Shown here: positions 17,801 through 26,254 of the stretch, one piece after another | Layout: each line of letters opens with the position of its first letter | Numbering within the stretch: the first letter of the stretch is position 1 | Assembly: GCF_032104385.1 (NCBI RefSeq) | Contig: NZ_DAMCHJ010000003.1 | Coordinates: 124,001-188,000, forward strand | From: Tissierella sp032104385 | Lineage (GTDB): Bacteria > Bacillota > Clostridia > Tissierellales > Tissierellaceae | Reading direction: 5' to 3' | DNA: 64,000 bases | Position numbers and translations under genes: made by a program | The notes under the pieces: generated by a model | The model's database searches: none | What the model was told of the DNA's origin: nothing | What the model saw: the letters and a program-made list of their open reading frames with translations, nothing else

Positions 17801-18448
17801 TTGAATCAAATAAACGAAGAATATATTGAAGATTATATAAGAGGATTGTTACCTGATAATAATCCTAATTTAAGGATTATGGAAAAATATGCAGAGGAAA
17901 ATCATGTTCCTATTGTACAATCTGAAGTAGCACAGTTTTTGAAAGTTTTATTAAAACTAAAAAAACCAAAAAATATTTTAGAAGTAGGTACTGCTATAGG
18001 TTATTCAGCTATTTTAATGGCTGAATATACAGGAGAACATTGCAATATAACTACTATAGAACGCCGTAAGGATATGATTAAGTTAGCAGAGGAAAATATT
18101 TCTAATACAATATATAAAGACAGAATTAATATTTTAGAAGGAGATGCTGAAGAAGTACTTCTTACTTTAGATGGAAAATATGATTTTATATTTCTAGATG
18201 CTGCCAAAGGTCAGTATATGGACTTTTTTAACAAATGTATTAAATATTTAGAACCTGGTGGAATTATTGTATCGGATAATGTACTTTATAAAGGTATGGT
18301 TGCCACAGACGCTTTAGTAATTAGAAGGAAAAAAACTATAGTAAAAAGACTACGACAATTTTTACTATACATTAATGAAATAGAAGGTTATACTTCTAGT
18401 ATTATACCAATAGGTGATGGAGTAGCAATAACATATAGAGAGGAGTAA
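17801..18448 (+). CDS. trmR: tRNA 5-hydroxyuridine methyltransferase TrmR (O-methyltransferase family 3)
   Basis: A protein of 215 residues. TTG 17801 is preferred because ATG 17792 follows the SD (aaaggg) without a gap. The SAM-binding motifs are NILEVGTAIGYSAILMA and DFIFLDAAKGQY, with metal-binding GGIIVSDNVLYKG. The position between mltG and a U32 peptidase-like gene matches Bacillus trmR (yrrM), which methylates wobble 5-hydroxyuridine in tRNA to 5-methoxyuridine. Other class I O-methyltransferases of this fold act on catechols; the context argues for tRNA. Confidence 0.88.
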   Translation: MNQINEEYIEDYIRGLLPDNNPNLRIMEKYAEENHVPIVQSEVAQFLKVLLKLKKPKNILEVGTAIGYSAILMAEYTGEHCNITTIERRKDMIKLAEENISNTIYKDRINILEGDAEEVLLTLDGKYDFIFLDAAKGQYMDFFNKCIKYLEPGGIIVSDNVLYKGMVATDALVIRRKKTIVKRLRQFLLYINEIEGYTSSIIPIGDGVAITYREE

Positions 18449-18452
18449 TATC

Positions 18453-19682
18453 TTGGATAAAATCGAATTATTAGCACCAGCTGGAGATTTGGAAAAATTA
18501 AAGATGGCCATAAGATATGGAGCAGATGCTGTTTATCTAGGAGGGGACAGTTTTGGTCTTAGAAAGGCATCAAAGAATTTTTCCGTTGAAGAAATAGAAG
18601 AGGGGATAAAATTTGCCCATGAAAGAGGAAAGAAAGTATATATTACTTTAAATATAGTACCTCATGATGAAGATATGGAAGGATTAGAAGAATATGTAAC
18701 TAAGCTTTATAAAATAAACACTGATGCAGTTATAGTATCTGATCCAGGAATCTTTTCAGTAATTAAAAGAGTTGTGCCAAATCTACCAATACATTTAAGT
18801 ACTCAAGCATCTGTGACAAATTATGAAACTATGATGTTTTGGTATAATCTAGGTGTTAGACGAATAGTATTGGCTCGTGAGCTATCTTTTAAGGAAATAG
18901 AAAATATGCATAAAAAATTACCTAAGGATTTAGAGATAGAAACCTTTGTTCATGGAGCAATGTGTATGTCCTATTCAGGGAGATGCTTAATAAGTAACTA
19001 TATGACTGGTAGAGATGCCAATAGAGGAGATTGTGCTCATCCCTGTAGATATAAATATAATCTTGTGGAAGAAAAAAGACCTGGTGAATATTTTCCAGTA
19101 TTTGAAGATGAAGAAGGAACATTTATAATGAATTCTAAAGACCTTTGTATGATAGAATATATTCCTGAACTAATAAAAGCTGGTATAAAGAGTTTTAAAA
19201 TAGAAGGAAGAGTTAAGAGTTCTTATTATGTGGCTACAGCTATTAGGGCTTATAGAATGGCAATTAATCAATACTATAAGGATCCTGATAATTATAAATT
19301 TGATGAAAAATGGCTTAGAGAAATTAAAAAAGCAAGTCATAGAGATTTTACAACTGGTTTTTATTTTGGAAAACCAACCCATGAAGCTCAAGTATATACT
19401 ACATCTTCTTATGTTAGAGGATATGATTTTGTTGGACTTATATTAGATTATGATGAAGAAACTAAAATTGCAACAGTGGAACAGAGAAATAGAATTTTTA
19501 CAGGGGAAAAGGTTGAAATATTTGGACCTAATAAAGAGTTTATTACTCAAACTATCGAAAAAATGTGGGACGAGGAAGGTAATGAAATAGATGTTGCACC
19601 ACATCCTCAACAAATAATTAAGATTCTTATGGAGAAACCAGTAAGTAGTATGGATATGATTAGAAAAGAGAGGGAGGAATAA
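18453..19682 (+). CDS. trhP: U32 family peptidase-like tRNA hydroxylation protein TrhP
   Basis: A protein of 409 residues starting at TTG 18453. It opens with ELLAPAGDLEKLKMAIRYGADAVYLGG and carries the signature ETFVHGAMCMSYSGRCLISNYMTGRDANRGDCAHPC, rich in Cys that may bind an Fe-S cluster. YrrO/TrhP proteins use prephenate for hydroxylation of wobble uridine in tRNA; the product is the substrate of TrmR encoded just upstream. Bacillus has two paralogues in tandem (yrrN, yrrO). Here there is one, the longer YrrO-like form. Confidence 0.9.
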   Translation: MDKIELLAPAGDLEKLKMAIRYGADAVYLGGDSFGLRKASKNFSVEEIEEGIKFAHERGKKVYITLNIVPHDEDMEGLEEYVTKLYKINTDAVIVSDPGIFSVIKRVVPNLPIHLSTQASVTNYETMMFWYNLGVRRIVLARELSFKEIENMHKKLPKDLEIETFVHGAMCMSYSGRCLISNYMTGRDANRGDCAHPCRYKYNLVEEKRPGEYFPVFEDEEGTFIMNSKDLCMIEYIPELIKAGIKSFKIEGRVKSSYYVATAIRAYRMAINQYYKDPDNYKFDEKWLREIKKASHRDFTTGFYFGKPTHEAQVYTTSSYVRGYDFVGLILDYDEETKIATVEQRNRIFTGEKVEIFGPNKEFITQTIEKMWDEEGNEIDVAPHPQQIIKILMEKPVSSMDMIRKEREE

Positions 19683-19685
19683 TAA

Positions 19686-20306
19686 ATGAAAAGACCACTA
19701 CTTATTGGAATAACAGGTGGGACAGGCTCAGGAAAATCCACAGTTTCCAAAGAAATTTTTAAATCAATCCATGAAAAGAAAATTGCAGTGATTGAACAAG
19801 ATTCTTATTATAAAGATCAAAGTAATTTAACTTTTGAGGAAAGAGTAAAGACTAATTATGATCATCCTTTAGCTTTTGATAATGAATTGCTTGTAAAACA
19901 TCTAAAGGATTTAATGGATAATAAGGCTATCGAAAAGCCCATATATGATTTTGAAAACCATACTAGAAAAAAAGAAACTATAAATGTAGAGCCTAAAGAT
20001 ATAATAATATTAGAAGGTATTTTGATATTATTTGAAGAGGAAATAAGAAATTTACTAGATATTAAAGTGTTTGTGGATACGGACTCAGATGTTAGAGTTA
20101 TTAGAAGAATTCTTAGAGATATTAAGGATAGAGGACGAACTCTTGATTCTGTAATACTGCAATATATGGAAACTGTAAGACCAGCTCATTTACAATTTAT
20201 TGAACCCACTAAAAGGTATGCAGATATAATAATACCAGAAGGTGGTTATAATAAGGTAGCTATAGATATAATAGTTGCAAAGATAAATTCTATATTGAAG
20301 AAATAA
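19686..20306 (+). CDS. udk: Uridine kinase
   Basis: A protein of 206 residues that phosphorylates uridine and cytidine in pyrimidine salvage. The P-loop GITGGTGSGKSTVSKEI, the substrate motif QDSYYKD, YDHPLAFD and the lid region RILRDIKDRGR are all present. It closes the mltG-trmR-trhP-udk run and is followed by a terminator hairpin that merges with the next gene's SD. Confidence 0.97.
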   Translation: MKRPLLIGITGGTGSGKSTVSKEIFKSIHEKKIAVIEQDSYYKDQSNLTFEERVKTNYDHPLAFDNELLVKHLKDLMDNKAIEKPIYDFENHTRKKETINVEPKDIIILEGILILFEEEIRNLLDIKVFVDTDSDVRVIRRILRDIKDRGRTLDSVILQYMETVRPAHLQFIEPTKRYADIIIPEGGYNKVAIDIIVAKINSILKK

Positions 20307-20310
20307 GTTT

Positions 20311-20352
20311 AACCTTCCTAAAAGTGGAAACACTATTTAGGGAGGTTTTTTT
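20311..20352 (+). terminator. Terminator hairpin whose 3' arm contains the SD of the next gene
   Basis: AACCTTCCTAAA pairs with TTTAGGGAGGTT around an inner GTG-gaaa-CAC helix, with seven T after it. The GGGAGG in the 3' arm is the only SD of the penicillin-binding protein gene, whose ATG follows the T run at 20353. Confidence 0.85.
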
Positions 20353-21990
20353 ATGTCTAGATATAGAAGAAATACTATTAATTCAAGAATGAAGTTTTAT
20401 TATTTATTTTGCATTTTATTTTTTTCAGGTTTATTAGGAAGATTATATTATATTCAAATTTATGATAATAAAGATCTTAAATTACAATGTTTAAGGCAAA
20501 GAAGCACAGAAATTGAATTAAAATCAAAAAGGGGAGCAATATTTGATAGAAACTTAAATCATTTAACTAATAGGGAAATCAAAAAGGTTTTAATAGCTCC
20601 AAGAGAAACTATTATTAATAATGAAGAAATATTAAGTAGAATAAAAGAAGGTAGCAGTTTATCGACTAAGGAAATAAATAAGATATTATATACAAATAAT
20701 AAATTAGTTCAAATTCCTTTGAAGAAGAAAATTTCTCTTGAAAATACCAATAATGTTTTTATAGTAGATATAGTAAACAGATATTCTAAGATGAATATAC
20801 TTTCTCATGTTATTGGATATATTAATAAGGCTGAAAATAGAGGAGAAGCTGGAATAGAAAAAGTATATGATGAGTTTTTAAATAAATCCGATAAATCATC
20901 TATATTTATAGAATATGATAAGAATCGGTCATTAGTATTAGGCAGCTCTTATTATGTAGATAACTCTGTAACCTCAGAAGAACCAGCAGGAGTGAAGTTG
21001 ACTATTGATTATAATATTCAAAGTGCAGTGGAAGAAATTTTAGATAAAAATCAAACTAAAGGCTCTGTAATAGTAGCAGATGTAGATACAGCAGAAATAT
21101 TAGCTTTGGCTAGCAGACCTAATTTTAATCAAGAGCATATGGAGAATTATTTTAATAGGGAAGATATGGCTTTATACAATAAGGCTATTCAAGTTTCCTA
21201 TCCTCCAGGATCTATTTTTAAAATAGTAGTATTGTTGGCTGCATTGGAAGAAAATCCAGATATCATATATGATGATTTCTATTGTAAAGGATATGAAAAA
21301 ATAAATAATGTAAACATAAATTGCAATAGTGTGCACGGAAATATATCATTAAAAAATGGATTTGCCAAGTCTTGTAATTCTGTATTCATACAAATTGGAA
21401 AAGAAATAGGAGCAAAAAAAATTGTTGAAATGGCTAAAAAGCTAGGATTTGGTGAAAAAATAAACATTGGGCTTCTTGAAGAAGTGGGAGGAAATTTACC
21501 AGAAGGTGAAGAACTCTTAGGACCATCTATAGGAAATATTTCTATAGGACAGGGGAAAATAGAGACTACGCCATTACAGATTACTAATATGCTTTTAACC
21601 ATTGTAAATGATGGAATTCAAAAAGATATGAGTATAGTTCAAGGAATAACTACAAAGGATGGCAAAATTATAAAGCCATATAAGAAATTAGATGATAAAA
21701 GAATAATATCTGAAAGTTCATCTAAAATGGTTAAAGAATTGTTGGAAGAAGTAGTACGCTCTGGAACTGCAAGAAAATCTATAAGACTAGATGATATAGG
21801 AGCTGCAGCAGGAAAAACAGGTTCAGCAGAGGGTTTACTAAAAAGCAAACCTACAATATATGGTTGGTTCGCAGGATATTATCCTAGAGATAATCCTAAA
21901 TACGTAATTACAGTATTAGTTGAGGAAGCTAACTCAGGTTCTACATCTGCAGCACCTGTATTTGAAAGAATTTGTAGAAAACTTAAATAG
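20353..21990 (+). CDS. Penicillin-binding protein, class B transpeptidase
   Basis: A protein of 545 residues: one N-terminal membrane helix (FYYLFCILFFSGLLGRLYYIQ), a dimerisation region with KRGAIFDRN, then the transpeptidase domain. Active-site motifs are SxxK (PPGSIFK, about 287), SxN (SCN, about 340) and KTG (GKTGSAEG, about 488). No PASTA domain is present, so it differs from SpoVD and PBP2x. Location just ahead of sigK suggests, but does not prove, a role in spore or division peptidoglycan. Its SD is buried in the upstream terminator hairpin. Confidence 0.92.
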   Translation: MSRYRRNTINSRMKFYYLFCILFFSGLLGRLYYIQIYDNKDLKLQCLRQRSTEIELKSKRGAIFDRNLNHLTNREIKKVLIAPRETIINNEEILSRIKEGSSLSTKEINKILYTNNKLVQIPLKKKISLENTNNVFIVDIVNRYSKMNILSHVIGYINKAENRGEAGIEKVYDEFLNKSDKSSIFIEYDKNRSLVLGSSYYVDNSVTSEEPAGVKLTIDYNIQSAVEEILDKNQTKGSVIVADVDTAEILALASRPNFNQEHMENYFNREDMALYNKAIQVSYPPGSIFKIVVLLAALEENPDIIYDDFYCKGYEKINNVNINCNSVHGNISLKNGFAKSCNSVFIQIGKEIGAKKIVEMAKKLGFGEKINIGLLEEVGGNLPEGEELLGPSIGNISIGQGKIETTPLQITNMLLTIVNDGIQKDMSIVQGITTKDGKIIKPYKKLDDKRIISESSSKMVKELLEEVVRSGTARKSIRLDDIGAAAGKTGSAEGLLKSKPTIYGWFAGYYPRDNPKYVITVLVEEANSGSTSAAPVFERICRKLK

Positions 21991-22004
21991 GACTTGCAAG
22001 GATT

Positions 22005-22047
22005 AATGCATCACCACATATATTATATATGGATGGGGAGGTGCATT
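22005..22047 (+). promoter_or_regulatory. Hairpin covering the SD of sigK
   Basis: AATGCA (22005-22010) can pair with TGCATT (22042-22047), enclosing CC/GG pairs and a perfect CATATAT/ATATATG inner helix. The SD GGGGAGG (22035-22041) lies inside the 3' half. The fold is proposed by eye only. Confidence 0.5.
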
Positions 22048-22049
22048 AG

Positions 22050-22751
22050 ATGAAAAATATAATTTTACTAATCTTTAGTGTAATATTAAGGCCCTTTATA
22101 ATACTTTGTGGATATATGATAAATTCAAATTCATTTCCAAAGCCTCTTTCTAGGGAAGAAGAAGAAAGATATTTAAAGCTTTATTCTCAAGGAGATGAAA
22201 ATGCCAGGAATATATTAATAGAAAGAAATCTAAGATTAGTGGCACATATAGTGAAAAAGTATAGCAATACAGGAAAAGATACAGAAGATTTAATTTCTAT
22301 TGGTACAATAGGTCTGATTAAAGCAATTGCCACATATAATCCAGATAAAGGAACAAGATTAGCTACATATGCTGCAAGATGCATAGAAAATGAAATTCTT
22401 ATGACCATAAGATCAACAAAGAAAACAAAAATAGAATTATCTTTACACGAACCTATTGGAACAGACAAGGAAGGCAATGAAATAAATCTATTAGATATTT
22501 TAGGCTCAGATGTAGATGAAATAATTGATGAAGTAGATTTAAAATTGCAAATAAAAAAGTTATATAAATCAATAAACCAAGTATTAAAGGACAGAGAAAA
22601 GGCTATTATCGAATTAAGATATGGTCTAATAGATGGTAGTTGTAAAACTCAAAGAGAAATTGCATCTATGCTTGGCATATCTAGATCTTATGTATCAAGA
22701 ATTGAAACAAGAGCTCTTGGCAAATTAAACAAAGCTTTATCAGGTAAATAA
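22050..22751 (+). CDS. sigK: RNA polymerase sporulation sigma factor SigK (uninterrupted)
   Basis: A sigma-70 family factor of 233 residues for the late mother cell. The first 20-odd residues are hydrophobic (KNIILLIFSVILRPFIILCGY), which fits the membrane-held pro-sequence removed by SpoIVFB. Region 2 (NLRLVAHIVKKYSNTGKDTEDLISIGTIGLIKAI) and region 4 (LKDREKAIIELRYGL, TQREIASMLGISRSYVSRIE) are complete. The coding sequence is continuous, so no skin element interrupts it. SpoIVB, which triggers pro-sigma-K cleavage, is encoded at 57241. A terminator shared with the convergent gene follows. Confidence 0.96.
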   Translation: MKNIILLIFSVILRPFIILCGYMINSNSFPKPLSREEEERYLKLYSQGDENARNILIERNLRLVAHIVKKYSNTGKDTEDLISIGTIGLIKAIATYNPDKGTRLATYAARCIENEILMTIRSTKKTKIELSLHEPIGTDKEGNEINLLDILGSDVDEIIDEVDLKLQIKKLYKSINQVLKDREKAIIELRYGLIDGSCKTQREIASMLGISRSYVSRIETRALGKLNKALSGK

Positions 22752-22782
22752 ATTAATCCAGGATTACCTGGATTAATTTATT
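22747..22782. terminator. Bidirectional terminator between sigK and the YhcN gene
   Basis: A near 16-bp perfect stem (AATAAATTAATCCAGG and its complement) with a 4-nt loop. A/T tracts on both sides let it serve both convergent genes. Confidence 0.85.
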
Positions 22783-22789
22783 ATAAAAT

Positions 22790-23485
22790 CTATCTAATAG
22801 GAGCTGTTATTCTTCTAAGAATATCTTCTATATCTCTAGTAAAATTAGATATAGGATGACCGTTTCCTATATTAGTACTCATAGTTCTTATTCTACTATA
22901 AAGACTAGGGTCTGAGGTTACAGATACCTTTTTTATATTCTTATCTGCAGTTTTTGCAGCAGCTTCTACCTTTTGCTTAAGATTAGAGCTTATTGCATTA
23001 GTTGCATTTCCACGAACGTCACATCCAACAATAGCTGTATTTCCATGTACTATTACGGAAGCACCAGTTATTTCAGGTAATGCAGTAACACGCCTTGCTA
23101 TAGCATCTGCTCTTGTTGATAGTTGACTAATATCGTTAGTTATCATACCACTATCTAAATTAGTTCTATTTCTAATTGTAGTATCATTTGTTAGAGTATT
23201 TTCTCTAACTACATTGTTGTTTAAATAATTGTTATCTCTTATAACACCGTCATTTAGATAGTTGTTATCTCTGACCATACCATTGTTAAGATTTGTATTT
23301 AGTCTATCTCTGGCATTAAAAGGTGCATTAGTCATCCAACGATTATTAACATTATTGTCATATAACCTAGTTTGAGTAGACATATTTCTCATATTTGTAC
23401 TTTTTGGAGTACAACCTGCCATTGCAATTATTAAAGCTATAGATAATCCTAAAGTCATAATTTTATTTTTTTTCAAATTATCCAC
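22790..23485 (-). CDS. YhcN/YlaJ family sporulation lipoprotein
   Basis: A protein of 231 residues read from ATG 23485, with SD ggaggtgg. It has a lipoprotein signal peptide (IMTLGLSIALIIAMAGC, Cys about 25). An Asn-rich stretch of about 70 residues follows, with near-repeats of RDNNYLNDG/RDNNYLNNN. The C-terminal YhcN domain reads RADAIARRVTALPEITGASVIVHGNTAIVGCD. Family members are spore-membrane lipoproteins made in the forespore. It is the only complete minus-strand gene in the window and converges on sigK. Confidence 0.9.
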   Translation of the reverse strand: MDNLKKNKIMTLGLSIALIIAMAGCTPKSTNMRNMSTQTRLYDNNVNNRWMTNAPFNARDRLNTNLNNGMVRDNNYLNDGVIRDNNYLNNNVVRENTLTNDTTIRNRTNLDSGMITNDISQLSTRADAIARRVTALPEITGASVIVHGNTAIVGCDVRGNATNAISSNLKQKVEAAAKTADKNIKKVSVTSDPSLYSRIRTMSTNIGNGHPISNFTRDIEDILRRITAPIR

Positions 23486-23657
23486 CTCCTACAAATAGTT
23501 TTACACAGAATAGTTTTTTTATTTAAGCTAGTTTTTATGTAATTTGTATAATCTAACCATATTTATTTTTTTATTTTAATATTGTGATTACGGATAATCT
23601 TAATATTAGGTTCTTACAGTTTTATGATATAATAAAGTTAGTTAGAGGAGGATAATA

Positions 23658-24524
23658 ATGGAAATAAGATGGAATACAAAACTTTATTGTTTAATAGGAC
23701 AACCAATAAACAAATCTTTATCGCCCATAATACATAATAATATTTTTAAAACTTTAAATCAAAACAGTATATATCTGGCATTTAATATAGAAGAAGATGA
23801 GATAAAATCTACTATAGATGGATTTAAGGCTATGGGAGTAGGAGGATTTAATGTAACTATTCCATATAAAAAGTCTATAATTAAATATTTAGATGATATT
23901 AGTAAAGAGGCTAGTATTATAGGAGCAGTAAATACTGTAAAAAATCACAATGGAAAACTTATTGGATATAATACAGATTCTGGTGGATTTTTACAAACTT
24001 TTTATGATAATAATATAGATATAAAGAATAAAAACATTCTCATTATTGGTGCAGGAGGAGCTGCTTATGCAATAGCTTCTTCGTTGGCAATGGAAGGTGT
24101 AAATAGTATAAATATAGCTAACAGAACATTAGAAAACAGTATCCTGCTGGAAAGAAATATAAATAAAATAAATAATGAAATAATGACAAAAGTAGTTAAT
24201 TTAAGTCTTAATAATTTAAATAAAAAAAAGATGGATATTATTATTAATACCACATCTTTAGGGATGTATCCTTTAGAAAATATGGCACCATTAGAATTAA
24301 ATGGATTTTCTTCAAATACTGTTGTTTATGATATAATATATAAACCATGTGAAACTAGATTGATAAGAGACGCTAAAGCTAGAGAGTTCAAAACTTTTAA
24401 TGGAATGTCTATGCTTTTAAATCAAGCTATTTTGAGTCAAAATATTTGGGGGAATTTAGATAAAAAAATAAATATAGAAATATTTAAAAAAATAGAAGGA
24501 ATTTTACCTAATTATATAGAATAA
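23658..24524 (+). CDS. aroE: Shikimate dehydrogenase
   Basis: An enzyme of 288 residues reducing 3-dehydroshikimate with NADPH. Substrate residues are visible in GQPINKSLSPIIHN, the catalytic Lys in NVTIPYKK (71 or 72) and Asp in NTDSGGF (107). The nucleotide loop is IIGAGGAAYAIA. A TATAAT lies at 23628-23633 with a weak -35. The gene is followed 37 bp later by pilB. aroK and aroQ lie on the far side of the pilus cluster. Confidence 0.96.
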   Translation: MEIRWNTKLYCLIGQPINKSLSPIIHNNIFKTLNQNSIYLAFNIEEDEIKSTIDGFKAMGVGGFNVTIPYKKSIIKYLDDISKEASIIGAVNTVKNHNGKLIGYNTDSGGFLQTFYDNNIDIKNKNILIIGAGGAAYAIASSLAMEGVNSINIANRTLENSILLERNINKINNEIMTKVVNLSLNNLNKKKMDIIINTTSLGMYPLENMAPLELNGFSSNTVVYDIIYKPCETRLIRDAKAREFKTFNGMSMLLNQAILSQNIWGNLDKKINIEIFKKIEGILPNYIE

Positions 24525-24561
24525 GTATTTGAGAAAGAATAATAAATTTAAAGGTGAGCAG

Positions 24562-26244
24562 ATGGAGAAAAAAAGATTGAAACTGGGTGAACTATTACTA
24601 TATGCTGGAAAAATTAATGAAGAACAATTAAAAGATGCACTTAATATACAAAAAAAATCGGGTAAAAAGCTAGGGGAAGTTTTTGTGTCTGAAAACTTTG
24701 TGAGAGAAGAAGATATAATAGAGGTGTTAGAATTTCAACTTGGAATACCTTATGTAGATTTAGATAAATACGAAATAAATCTAAATGTGGCAACAATTAT
24801 TCCAGAAAGTATAGCAAGAAGATATGAGCTTATAGCCATAGATAAAAGAGACAAATTATTACTGGTAGCCATGGTTGACCCGCTAAATATTTTTGCTTTG
24901 GATGATATAAAGCTTTTTGTGAAATCCGAGATTCAACCCGTCATATCTGTAAGAGAAAAAATCCTTAGAAATATAGATAAATTTTATAGTAAAGAAACTA
25001 CGAAAAAGGTATTGGAAGAATTTGAGGATAGTTTTTTACCTACAAATACTGATGAAATGGAAGAAGGTGAATTATTAGAGGTAACTACGGCGCCTGTAGT
25101 TAAATTATTAAACTCTATAATTGAACAAGCTGTTAGAGAAAGGGCTTCAGATATACATATAGAGCCTTATTCAGAAGACATAAGGGTAAGATTTCGTATA
25201 GATGGGGATTTAAGGCAAATTATGATATTATCAAAAAACACTCTTTCTCCTATAATTACTAGGATTAAGATTATTGGAAAAATGAATATAGCAGAAAAAA
25301 GAGTGCCCCAGGACGGTAGGGTTGAGATAAAGGTCAATGATAAGGAAATAGATATGAGAATATCCACTTTACCCACAGTATATGGAGAAAAGACCGTAAT
25401 AAGATTATTGGATAGATCAAGTTTTATATTTACTAAAGAAGCATTAGGATTTAATAAGAAGGGTTTAGAAACATTTGATAAAATATTAAGTCAACCTTAT
25501 GGGATGCTTTTAGTTACAGGACCTACTGGTAGTGGAAAGACAACTACTCTATATACCATACTTCAAGAGTTAAATCAAATAGAAAAAAATATAATTACAA
25601 TAGAAGATCCAGTGGAATATAAATTAAACGGAATTAATCAAGTTCAAGTAAATACAAAAGCGGGACTCACATTTGCCTCTGGACTTAGATCTGTACTTAG
25701 ACAAGACCCTGATATAGTCATGGTTGGAGAAATAAGAGATGGTGAAACTGCTGAAATAGCAGTTAGAGCAGCTATTACAGGACATCTTGTATTATCTACC
25801 TTACATACTAATGATAGTCCCTCTACTGTAGCTAGACTTATAGATATGGGAATTGAGCCTTATTTAGTATCATCGGCTATTATAGGAGTAGTGTCACAAA
25901 GATTGATAAAACTTCTTTGTCCAAAGTGTAAAATAAAGTATGAAGCAGGGTATTTAGAGAAGAAAATTTTAGGTATAGATGAAAAGGAAAAGTTAACCTT
26001 ATATAAGGCTGGAGGATGTAGTTCTTGTAATAATGGGTATAGAGGAAGAAGAGCAGTACATGAACTTATGCCAATTAATGAAAACATTAGACAACTCATA
26101 GATCAAGGAACTAATATAGATGAGTTAAGGAAGCAAGCTATAAAAGATGGCATGACTACTTTACTGCAATCGGCAGCAGCTCTGGCAATTATTGGAGATA
26201 CTTCCTATGAAGAAGTATTAAGGGTAGGATTTACATTAGGATAG
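24562..26244 (+). CDS. pilB: Type IV pilus assembly ATPase PilB
   Basis: A protein of 560 residues. ATG 24562 follows SD aaaggtg; an in-frame TTG at 24529 has no SD. The N-terminal MshEN-like domain (KLGELLLYAGKINEEQLKDAL, LGEVFVSENFVREEDI) can bind cyclic di-GMP in related ATPases. The core has Walker A GPTGSGKTTTL (about 320), Asp box and Walker B, then a four-Cys zinc module (CPKCK and CSSCNNGYRGRRAVHELM). It powers pilus extension at the inner face of the membrane. Confidence 0.96.
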   Translation: MEKKRLKLGELLLYAGKINEEQLKDALNIQKKSGKKLGEVFVSENFVREEDIIEVLEFQLGIPYVDLDKYEINLNVATIIPESIARRYELIAIDKRDKLLLVAMVDPLNIFALDDIKLFVKSEIQPVISVREKILRNIDKFYSKETTKKVLEEFEDSFLPTNTDEMEEGELLEVTTAPVVKLLNSIIEQAVRERASDIHIEPYSEDIRVRFRIDGDLRQIMILSKNTLSPIITRIKIIGKMNIAEKRVPQDGRVEIKVNDKEIDMRISTLPTVYGEKTVIRLLDRSSFIFTKEALGFNKKGLETFDKILSQPYGMLLVTGPTGSGKTTTLYTILQELNQIEKNIITIEDPVEYKLNGINQVQVNTKAGLTFASGLRSVLRQDPDIVMVGEIRDGETAEIAVRAAITGHLVLSTLHTNDSPSTVARLIDMGIEPYLVSSAIIGVVSQRLIKLLCPKCKIKYEAGYLEKKILGIDEKEKLTLYKAGGCSSCNNGYRGRRAVHELMPINENIRQLIDQGTNIDELRKQAIKDGMTTLLQSAAALAIIGDTSYEEVLRVGFTLG

Positions 26245-26254
26245 GGGGAGTTAA

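Noticed and set aside
22050..22751. Skin element or frameshift within sigK
   Set aside because: Regions 2 to 4 and the pro-sequence run without interruption in one frame.
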